From: Geobacteraceae bacterium
GTDB taxonomy: Bacteria; Desulfobacterota; Desulfuromonadia; Desulfuromonadales; BM103
Direction: 5' to 3'
Length of the DNA stretch: 32,348 nucleotides
Assembly (NCBI GenBank): GCA_024640545.1
Contig: JAHEEU010000008.1
Location: forward strand, 1 to 32,348
The notes under the pieces were generated by a model. The model had not been told where the DNA came from, searched no databases, and worked only from the letters and a program-made list of their open reading frames with translations. Positions within the stretch are counted from its first letter, which is position 1. Every line of letters begins with the position of its first letter. This document shows positions 9,359 through 16,640 of the stretch, in pieces. Both the position numbers and the translations under genes were made by a program.

Positions 9359-10219
9359 CTACTTGCTGCCGACACCCAGGATGCCGCGCAGCGCGCTCGG
9401 CAGGTCGGCCGGGATCAGGACCGTCTTGGCGTTGGGCGAGTTGGCCATGTTCTGGATCGACTTGATGTACTTCTCGCCAAGCAGGTACATGGCAGGCAGT
9501 TCCTGGTCGGTGATCGCCTCGGTCACCTTGGTAATCGCCCGCTGAGTCGCCTCGGCCAGCACCACCTGGGCCTGCGCATCGCGCTTGGACGCCTCGAGAC
9601 GGCCTTCGGCCTCGAGGATCGCCGCCTCTTTCTCGCCGCCGGCCCGGGTGACCGTCGCCCGCCTGCTGCGCTCGGCCGCGGCCTGCTCCTCCATCGCCTT
9701 CTGCATGGTCGGAGACGGCTTGATGTCCTGGATCTCCACGGTCTTGAGGGTGATCCCCCAGTCACTGATATCGTCGGATATCGCCCCTTTTAGCTTGGCC
9801 TTGATGGAATCGCGGGAGCTCAGGGCGTCATCGAGGTTCATCTCGCCGATGATCGAGCGCAGCGAGGTCTGCACCAGGTTCTGAATTGCCAGGTGGTAGG
9901 ACTCGACGCCGTAGACCGCCTTCTCCGGACTGATGACGTTGATGAAGGCCACCGCGTTGGCCAGGATCACCGCGTTGTCCATGGTGATCACCTCCTGGGA
10001 ATGGATGTCGAGCACCTGGTCCTTGGTGGTGACTTTGTAGGCGACCGTGTCGACATAGGGAATGATGATGTTCAACCCGGGGCTCAAGGTCTTGTGGTAC
10101 TTGCCGAGGCGCTGGATGACCCACTTGCTCCCCTGCGGCACCAGCCGCACCCCCATGGTGATGGTAGTGATAACCAGTACGGCGAAAATAACGACGACGA
10201 TCAGACCTCCCATGTTCAA
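9359..10219 (-). CDS. SPFH/Band 7 (stomatin/paraslipin-like) membrane protein
   Basis: N-terminal TM, then RLVPQGSKWVIQRLGKYHKTLSPGLNIIIPYVDTVAYKVTTKDQVLDIHSQEVITMDNAVI... typical of the family. Confidence 0.93.
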   Translation of the reverse strand: MNMGGLIVVVIFAVLVITTITMGVRLVPQGSKWVIQRLGKYHKTLSPGLNIIIPYVDTVAYKVTTKDQVLDIHSQEVITMDNAVILANAVAFINVISPEKAVYGVESYHLAIQNLVQTSLRSIIGEMNLDDALSSRDSIKAKLKGAISDDISDWGITLKTVEIQDIKPSPTMQKAMEEQAAAERSRRATVTRAGGEKEAAILEAEGRLEASKRDAQAQVVLAEATQRAITKVTEAITDQELPAMYLLGEKYIKSIQNMANSPNAKTVLIPADLPSALRGILGVGSK

Positions 10220-10695
10220 CCCTCCCCTTTGCCTTGAGTAGTGACTTTCTTGACCATCATGGTGTTTCCGGAAACATCCTGGACCATGACCCGGTCGCCC
10301 ACGGAAACTTCGTCAATGCAGATGAACGGCCAGGAGTCGGAGCCGAGAACCGGCACCGCAAAACGCAGCTCGCCGCGGCGCTCGCCCTCGGGAGCGCGGA
10401 TCACCATAGCCGTTTCACCGAGCACTGCCTCCCGGGCAATACCGGCTTTGGTCCGGTCGGTCATGCGCGGCTTGAGGACCCTGAACCAGAAGATGGCGAA
10501 CGCGGTCGAGGCGAGCATCCACACCAGGATCTGCCAGGTCAGTCCGATCCCGGGCGCCAGCATCAGCAAGCCCCCGACCACCAGAGCTCCCAGGCCAAAC
10601 CAGAAAATCGTGAATGAAGGGACCGCCAGTTCCAGCAGGATCAACACCATGCCGAAGACCAGCCAGTGCCAGTAGAGTATCTGGAAGCCGTCCAT
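10216..10695 (-). CDS. NfeD family membrane protein
   Basis: Short N-terminal TM region (ILYWHWLVFGMVLILLELAVPSFTIFWFGLGALVVGG) plus a C-terminal OB-like segment; overlaps the start of the SPFH gene, its usual partner. Confidence 0.88.
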   Translation of the reverse strand: MDGFQILYWHWLVFGMVLILLELAVPSFTIFWFGLGALVVGGLLMLAPGIGLTWQILVWMLASTAFAIFWFRVLKPRMTDRTKAGIAREAVLGETAMVIRAPEGERRGELRFAVPVLGSDSWPFICIDEVSVGDRVMVQDVSGNTMMVKKVTTQGKGEG

Positions 10696-10955
10696 GAATC
10701 CTCCGCAGTGCGTTACCGGTCATTGTGAAAAAATTTCCCCAGCATCTTATCCCGATGCTACGGCTTTGTTCAATCTTGAATCGCGCGACCCGCCATTATA
10801 ACCGCGGACAGGCAGAACTCTTCGGGGTCCGCTCTCCCAGAAAAAGCCGGGATGGAGCCAATTCTCGGTTTTGGTTGAGACTTGAGATGAATGTGATAAA
10901 AATTAAACAAATACAATCTTTCTGCGCAGAGAGAACGCTGAGTTAAACCCGAATC

Positions 10956-11585
10956 ATGAGAATCCTGATCTGTTTGAGAAATCATATTCTCGCCGAAGGG
11001 GTCAAGGGGATCATCAAGGGGAACCTCGATGGGGCCACGCTGGCGGACTACTATAGCGGTTCGGCGTTCGACGATCCCGACCTGGTCCTTTTCGATTCCA
11101 GGGAAGCCATTGATGAATTGATGCAGGGGTATCCCGGGGCAAGATTCATCTGCTTCGACCTGGGTTTGAAAAATAGTGAGCTGGCCTGCCTGTTATACTG
11201 TCACGGCATCAGCGGGGTGATCTCGACCGACCTCGACATAGTGATGTTCTGCAAAGCCCTCCGCACCGTCCACAAGGGGGATATCTGGCTAGAGCAGGCC
11301 CATTTGAAGATCCTGCTCCGGGAAGGCCGCGCACAGCCCCACAGGGAAGGCATCAAAAGCTTCAGCAGACAGGACAAGCAGATCGTCAGGCTGGTCACAT
11401 CCGGCATGAAGAACAAGGATATTGCCGATTGCCTTTTCCTGAGCCTGCCGACCGTCAAAGCCCATCTCAGCAGAATCTACAAGACGCTCAACATCGAAAA
11501 TCGCGCTCAACTGGTCGCCCTGGCCGCAGAGAGCGGTTGGCTGCCGGACGAAAACCATCCCAGCCCATCGGCTCAAATTCAATAA
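10956..11585 (+). CDS. LuxR-type HTH regulator with an atypical (degenerate) N-terminal receiver-like domain; CsgD-like
   Basis: C-terminal LuxR HTH: FSRQDKQIVRLVTSGMKNKDIADCLFLSLPTVKAHLSRIYKTLNIENRAQLVALA. N-terminal MRILICLRNHILAEGVKGII...DLVLFDS lacks the usual acidic pair. Confidence 0.85.
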   Translation: MRILICLRNHILAEGVKGIIKGNLDGATLADYYSGSAFDDPDLVLFDSREAIDELMQGYPGARFICFDLGLKNSELACLLYCHGISGVISTDLDIVMFCKALRTVHKGDIWLEQAHLKILLREGRAQPHREGIKSFSRQDKQIVRLVTSGMKNKDIADCLFLSLPTVKAHLSRIYKTLNIENRAQLVALAAESGWLPDENHPSPSAQIQ

Positions 11586-11859
11586 CCTTGGTATTGATAC
11601 CTTTGGCCACAATTTCTCACTCCTCGTATGATTGCGCCCCACCATTCATTTGAGAAAATTAATGACAGGCCAAGGGAGTTTCGCCAGGTTGTCAGCTGCG
11701 CGGCGAAGTGACCAACGGACTCTGATTGACCCGGTGGGAGATCTTGGACCGCCTGGACGCTGTACCGGAGGAAGGCGCCAGGGGCCGTACCAACGGGTGT
11801 TTCTGAAAAGCACAAAGTTACCGGATCGTTCAACCAACATATAATTAAGGAGAATAACC

Positions 11860-12477
11860 ATGAAAACGATAATCAAGGGTGCCAGGTTGTTGGTCATAGC
11901 CATCGCCGGGATCACGCTGGTTATCTCTGCGACACCGGTCATGGCGCAGGATTCCATTGATGGTAAAGACATGATCCTGCTGGCCAAAAGTGGCGGCAGT
12001 GGCGAAGGCGGCGCCGGTGGCAGCGGAGGCTCCGGCAGTGGTAGCGGAGGCGGCGCCGGTGGCGCAGCCGGCGGCCAGGGCTCACCGGGGATGACGGGTG
12101 GTTTCGGTAAAGGGCAGGTGAACCTGGAGCGTACCCGGAATATGGAGCAGCAGCAACTGAACATGCAGCAACAGCAACTGAACATGCAGCAACAGCAACA
12201 GAACATGCAGCAACAGCAGAACCGGAACATGCAGCAACTGCAGCAGAGCCTGCAGCAACTGCAACAAAACATGTATCAACTGCAGAACCGGAACATGCAG
12301 ATGCAGACCCAGTCCGGCAGCAACCAACCAGGAACACTGACAACAGATGCTGACAAGGATCGCGACAGGGATCGGGACAAAGACCAGGATAAAGACCAGG
12401 ATAAGGACCAAGACAAGGACCAGGTCAAGGATCAGGACAAGGATCAGGATAAAGATCAGGACCGCACCCACCAGTAA
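11860..12477 (+). CDS. Secreted low-complexity repeat protein (signal peptide, Gly/Ser-rich, NMQQQQ and KDQD repeats)
   Basis: SD AAGGAG 5' of the ATG; signal peptide MKTIIKGARLLVIAIAGITLVISATPVMAQ; then GGSGEGGAGGSGGSGSGSGGG, NMQQQQLNMQQQQLNMQQQQQNMQQQQ and DKDQDKDQDKDQ. Confidence 0.78.
   Translation: MKTIIKGARLLVIAIAGITLVISATPVMAQDSIDGKDMILLAKSGGSGEGGAGGSGGSGSGSGGGAGGAAGGQGSPGMTGGFGKGQVNLERTRNMEQQQLNMQQQQLNMQQQQQNMQQQQNRNMQQLQQSLQQLQQNMYQLQNRNMQMQTQSGSNQPGTLTTDADKDRDRDRDKDQDKDQDKDQDKDQVKDQDKDQDKDQDRTHQ
12139..12240 (+). repeat. Tandem coding repeat, about 21 bp unit (AACATGCAGCAACAGCAACTG)
   Basis: Consecutive units at 12139, 12160, 12181, 12202 (18 bp) and 12220 (degenerate). Confidence 0.9.
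12352..12462 (+). repeat. Degenerate 12-bp coding repeat encoding KDQD / RDRD
   Basis: gacaaggat/caggataaagac/caggacaaggat units; protein DKDRDRDRDKDQDKDQDKDQDKDQVKDQDKDQDKDQD. Confidence 0.9.
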
Positions 12478-12542
12478 GCAGTTTGGTGGGCAGTCAGAAG
12501 ATGCCGGCTACTCGCATAAGGTACAGAGGACAGCAAGAAAAA

Positions 12543-12582
12543 AACCGGGCCCGGTCAAGCATGTCGTTGACCGGGCCCGGTT
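12543..12582 (-). terminator. Intrinsic terminator downstream of tRNA-Arg
   Basis: Perfect 16-bp arms AACCGGGCCCGGTCAA / TTGACCGGGCCCGGTT with an 8-nt loop; on the minus strand followed by a T run (TTTTTTTCTTG). Confidence 0.85.
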
Positions 12583-12588
12583 AAGTTC

Positions 12589-12665
<77 letters not shown>

Positions 12666-12724
12666 GCGGGGACTGCTTTATACCCCAACTGAAAGGCTAT
12701 TGCAACCGCAAATCATGTCGTTGA

Positions 12725-13531
12725 TCAACCCTTCTCGTCTTCCTCGTAAGCCTTCCTGACGAGCAGGAAGACCACACCGGTCAGAATGAAAATGGCGATG
12801 GTCACGCTTCCCCAGAGCTTGCGTTCACCCAGAGTGGTGTCGATCGATGCCACTTCCATGTTGATCTTGCCCAATTCAGCCTGCACGCCGGCGGTCTTCT
12901 GGCGAACCTCGTCCACGTTGACTCCGTGGAAGGTGCGGTGAAAGACGTTGCGTTGGTTGAAGAGGCGATCCTGCATGTCGTTTACGGCAAAGCCGAGGCG
13001 GTATAACCGGTCGAGGTCGGTCTCAACTTTCCTGACCATCGTATCCGTCTCGACCAGGGACATCCTGATCAGGGCTGCGCGCTCGTAGCTGTGGCAACGC
13101 GAGCAGTCTGTTTCGTTGATCAAGTCCAGGCTTGCGCGCTGGATGGCATGGTTGCCGTGGCAGACCACACATTGCGCGGCACCACGGTCGATCGCCTGGC
13201 CATGGGCGCCGGCCTTGTAATCTTCAGCGACCCCGACGTGGCAGCGGCCGCAGAAATCAGGCACCTCCGTATACTTCGGCACACCGATAAAACCGCGCTC
13301 GGGGCTCATTGCCATGGCATAGTCGGTTGGATCGCCACCATGGCAATCGTTGCAGGAAATCCCGTTGGCGGCATGGACGCTGGTCCGCCATTGCGCAACC
13401 GGAGCACCGAGCCGGCCTTCTTGTCCGCCATGGCATTCGATGCACACCGTATCGGCGGCCAAGAGGGCGGCGGGCATAGACCAACCGGCAACAATCATCA
13501 GGACAAACAGGCAGCAGATAGAGCGGCTCAT
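12725..13531 (-). CDS. Membrane-anchored multiheme cytochrome c (5 CXXCH)
   Basis: CIECH, CNDCH, CGRCH, CVVCH, CSRCH; signal peptide MSRSICCLFVLMIVAGWSMPAALLAAD; C-terminal TM VTIAIFILTGVVFLLV. Start corrected to the ATG at 13531, ATGA overlap with the cytochrome b stop. Confidence 0.9.
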   Translation of the reverse strand: MSRSICCLFVLMIVAGWSMPAALLAADTVCIECHGGQEGRLGAPVAQWRTSVHAANGISCNDCHGGDPTDYAMAMSPERGFIGVPKYTEVPDFCGRCHVGVAEDYKAGAHGQAIDRGAAQCVVCHGNHAIQRASLDLINETDCSRCHSYERAALIRMSLVETDTMVRKVETDLDRLYRLGFAVNDMQDRLFNQRNVFHRTFHGVNVDEVRQKTAGVQAELGKINMEVASIDTTLGERKLWGSVTIAIFILTGVVFLLVRKAYEEDEKG

Positions 13532-14628
13532 GAGTAGTGCCCCCAGATGGAAATGGCCACAAACAGGAGGATCCCGAGTACGTAGCAGGTTACAAACAGC
13601 GGCCGCTTGGCCGGGCGTCTTTCCGCTCCACGGTCTATGAAAGGCAGCAGTGCCAGGAAGGTCATGAAGACCACCTGCACACCCAGACCGATAATCTCGC
13701 TGGGGAAAATCTTCAACGCCTGGTACGCCCAGAGGAAATACCATTCAGGCTTGATATGCTGCGGCGTCACAAACGGGTCGGCCTTCTGGAAGGCGGACTC
13801 GGGGAAGAACATTCCCGGAGCGTAAAAAATGATCGCAAGCATGAACGCCATGAAAAAGCAGATCACCGCGGCGTCCTTGACAAAATAGTTCGGGAAGAAC
13901 GGGATGCCATTCGGATGCTTCTCGTGTTCGAAGAACGGCAACTCCTCGGATGCGCGATAGTCGGGGCCGAAAGGCGGGGACGAGATGCCGCGGCGCTTGA
14001 CGCAGAACAGGTGGGCACCCATCAGCCCGAGCAGAACCAGGGGCATACCGACCACATGCAGGGCAAAGAAGCGTCCCAGGGTCTGATTGCCGACGGTTGG
14101 TGCGCCACGCAGAAACTCGACCAGGTAGTCGCCCACCACCGGGATAGCCCCTGCGGCATCGGTGGCGACCGTAGTGGCCCAGAATGAGAGCTGGCTCCAC
14201 GGCAGCAGGTAACCCGTCAGGCAAAGCCCCATGGTCAGGTTGAGGATGATGAAGCCCGTCAGCCAGGTAAATTCGCGCCGGCCCTTGTAGCTGGCCATGA
14301 ACAGCACCGAGAGCATGTGCATCAAAAGAGCGATCATGATGACGTTGGCGCCGATCGCATGCAGCATACGGAACAGCCAGCCGAAGGGCACGTCGTTCAT
14401 GATGTACTGGATGCTGGCAAAGGCTTTCTCGGAATCCGGCACATAAAACATCAGCAGCAGGATGCCGGTGATGATCTGCAGCGTGAACAGCGCCATGAGC
14501 ACGGCACCGAGGGTGTACCAGACATTGACGTTGCGCGGCAGCAGGTAGCCGCGCAACTCACGGTCATAAAGATCCTTGAGCCCGAGACGGACATCGACGA
14601 ATTCGACCAGCCACTTTACCGGTTGCAT
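13528..14628 (-). CDS. Cytochrome b (b/b6-type, bc complex)
   Basis: His-bearing helices (MLHAIGANVIMIALLMHMLSV, LHVVGMPLVLLGLMGAHLF), LPWSQLSFWA, and the PEWYFLWAYQ motif. Confidence 0.95.
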   Translation of the reverse strand: MQPVKWLVEFVDVRLGLKDLYDRELRGYLLPRNVNVWYTLGAVLMALFTLQIITGILLLMFYVPDSEKAFASIQYIMNDVPFGWLFRMLHAIGANVIMIALLMHMLSVLFMASYKGRREFTWLTGFIILNLTMGLCLTGYLLPWSQLSFWATTVATDAAGAIPVVGDYLVEFLRGAPTVGNQTLGRFFALHVVGMPLVLLGLMGAHLFCVKRRGISSPPFGPDYRASEELPFFEHEKHPNGIPFFPNYFVKDAAVICFFMAFMLAIIFYAPGMFFPESAFQKADPFVTPQHIKPEWYFLWAYQALKIFPSEIIGLGVQVVFMTFLALLPFIDRGAERRPAKRPLFVTCYVLGILLFVAISIWGHYS

Positions 14629-14637
14629 AAAAGCCTC

Positions 14638-15066
14638 CTAACCTATTTTGAGCTGGTCGCCGTCAAGAACGACAGCAATGGATTCAAGGGGCTTGGGCGG
14701 CGGACCGCCAAGGACCTGACCTTCGGGTGAGAAGCGGCCGCCGTGACAGGGACATTCGAACTCACTGGCCTGTTCCTTCCAGGCGACGACACAACCGAGG
14801 TGGGTACAGACCGCTGACAGCGCAACAAATTTGCCGGCTGCTGGCTGCAGTACAACCGCAGGCTTGCCATGGTAATCGAAGAAATGGGCTTTGCCTGAAA
14901 CGACCTCGCTACGCGGGATCGCAACCTGGCTGCCACCTGTGGCGGCTATCGGGGAAAGGAACCGAAAAAGCGGCCAACCCGCTGCGGCAGCGAGCAATGC
15001 ACCGAATCCGGCAAGCATGGTGAAGAGGAAGTTGCGTCGTTGTTTTGGTGGGACTTGAGTCGTCAT
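14638..15066 (-). CDS. Rieske [2Fe-2S] protein of the bc complex
   Basis: CTHLGC ... CPCHGGRF with an N-terminal TM/Tat-like segment. Confidence 0.95.
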   Translation of the reverse strand: MTTQVPPKQRRNFLFTMLAGFGALLAAAAGWPLFRFLSPIAATGGSQVAIPRSEVVSGKAHFFDYHGKPAVVLQPAAGKFVALSAVCTHLGCVVAWKEQASEFECPCHGGRFSPEGQVLGGPPPKPLESIAVVLDGDQLKIG

Positions 15067-15194
15067 GCAAGCTCCTTGGCAAATAACAGATGGAGAATCC
15101 CCGGGAAAGGGTCCGCATAAAAAAACCGGGTCTATTATAAAACATCAATGGTCTCTTTCAACCAAAGAAAGTCATATTTGCCGACGGCAGGCTG

Positions 15195-15884
15195 TCACTG
15201 ATCGCTGATCGTGGCATAAACAGGTATGCGCAGCTCGTTTTTCGGCACCCCGTTCAACGGTATCAGGACATAACCGCTGAAGCGAGGCTGACCAGGCTTG
15301 GGGGTCAGCTGCAATTCGAGAGATACTTCATCGCCGCTGGCAAAGCTTGTCTTCGGCATCTTCACCAGCAGCTCGGCGGCAGTGGAGCGTGGCACACCAA
15401 GGGTCAGCGGTTTGTCGCCCTGATTGCGCAGCAGCACGGTTGAGGTAACCGGCCGTTGAGCTTTGACCTCGCCGAAATTGACCTGGCCTGGTTCCATGGC
15501 GACGACTTCGAGGACCTTGCCCTCGAGTTGCAGCTGCATGACAGGGCGGAGCGGGTCATTGCTGTAGAGATAGATTGTTTTCGAGACAGCACCACGAAAA
15601 CGGCTGCTGTCAAAGTTCGCCTGAAGTTCCCCTTTCGCTCCCGGCGGCAGGTTTTTTGCCGAGACCAGGACCGCAGTGCAGCCACAGGAACTGCGTACCC
15701 GGTCGATCAACAGGGGTTCATCCCCCTGGTTGGTGAACTCGAAGGCATGGAGGACCTTGTCGCCCTGGAAAACTTCGCCGAAATCAAACCTTTCTTCGGA
15801 GACCTGCAGCGCCGGGGCCGCGAAAGCGACGGCGCCGGACAGACAGGAAAGAAGGATCGAGACAAGGACGACAGCGCTGCGCAT
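15195..15884 (-). CDS. DUF1573 domain exported protein
   Basis: LQVSEERFDFGEVFQGDKVLHAFEFTNQGDEPLLIDRVRSSCGCTAV pattern plus signal peptide. Confidence 0.88.
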   Translation of the reverse strand: MRSAVVLVSILLSCLSGAVAFAAPALQVSEERFDFGEVFQGDKVLHAFEFTNQGDEPLLIDRVRSSCGCTAVLVSAKNLPPGAKGELQANFDSSRFRGAVSKTIYLYSNDPLRPVMQLQLEGKVLEVVAMEPGQVNFGEVKAQRPVTSTVLLRNQGDKPLTLGVPRSTAAELLVKMPKTSFASGDEVSLELQLTPKPGQPRFSGYVLIPLNGVPKNELRIPVYATISDQ

Positions 15885-16028
15885 CTTGCATCTCCTGATG
15901 GAATGCTGAATCTGTTAACAAATTCCCGGTTCGGGACAGTGTCTAACCGTGCAAAGGGGCTTGCTTTGCGGTAGATTATAGCACAGGATTTCGCGGTTCC
16001 CGCCATGTATCTTGATGCCGCGAAAAAA

Positions 16029-16057
16029 TTGACATAAAACACCAGCTTTGCTATAGA
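16029..16057 (+). promoter_or_regulatory. Strong sigma70-like promoter of hpt
   Basis: TTGACA - 17 nt - TATAGA; the ATG of hpt is only 11 nt after the -10. Confidence 0.7.
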
Positions 16058-16068
16058 ATAGCCGCACT

Positions 16069-16617
16069 ATGAGCACCTCGACACCCCCTGACTACAAGCT
16101 CTCCATGACCCCCCTTTTTTCTGCAGGCGCGATTGCAGCAAGGGTTAAAGAGCTTGCCGCCGAGATAGACAGAGACTATCAAGGCAGAGAGATCTTGATG
16201 ATTGCCGTTCTCAAGGGCTCTTTTCTCTTTATTGCCGACCTGGTCCGAGCAGTCAAGGCCCCGGTAGTGATCGATTTCGTACGGCTCGCCAGCTACGGTT
16301 CGGCGACCCAGTCCTCCGGCATCATAGAAGTTCGCAAGGATCTTGAGATGTCGATCAAAGACAAGGATGTCCTGGTCGTCGAAGACATTGTCGACAGCGG
16401 CCTGACCCTGGAATCGCTCCGGACCATGTTGCTGAATAGAAAACCGGCCACTTTACGCATTTGTACCCTGATCGACAAGCAGGCGCAGCGTGTCACCGAT
16501 GTACCGGTCGATTATATCGGGTTCTCCATGGATGATGGGTTCATCGTCGGTTATGGGCTGGACCTCGACGAAAGATACCGTGACCTGCCCGACATCCGCG
16601 TGGTTGAGGGCGCCTGA
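16069..16617 (+). CDS. hpt: Hypoxanthine phosphoribosyltransferase
   Basis: VLKGSFLFIADLVRAV, VLVVEDIVDSGLTLESL (PRPP loop), VDYIGFSMDDGFIVGYGLDLDERYRDLPDI. Confidence 0.95.
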   Translation: MSTSTPPDYKLSMTPLFSAGAIAARVKELAAEIDRDYQGREILMIAVLKGSFLFIADLVRAVKAPVVIDFVRLASYGSATQSSGIIEVRKDLEMSIKDKDVLVVEDIVDSGLTLESLRTMLLNRKPATLRICTLIDKQAQRVTDVPVDYIGFSMDDGFIVGYGLDLDERYRDLPDIRVVEGA

Positions 16618-16640
16618 TTTACAAGCGAGGGAGTAACTGA

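Noticed and set aside
10921-10930. TCTGCGCAGA palindrome upstream of the LuxR-type gene as an operator
   Set aside because: A 10-bp palindrome alone is too short to be convincing in this GC-rich sequence without comparative support.
11840-11845. TATAAT directly upstream of the repeat-protein gene as its -10 box
   Set aside because: A start site from this box would fall within or after the AAGGAG Shine-Dalgarno, so it is unlikely to be the functional promoter.
12352-12462. Short tandem repeats considered as a CRISPR array
   Set aside because: Repeats are contiguous 12-bp coding units with no spacers and no cas genes nearby.
11646-12471. Long minus-strand ORFs rich in Cys/Leu/Val (MFCCSCCRLCCSCC..., IFILILVLILDLVLVLV...)
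   Set aside because: Produced by reverse translation of the CAG/GAC repeats of the secreted repeat gene, which has a signal peptide and SD on the plus strand.
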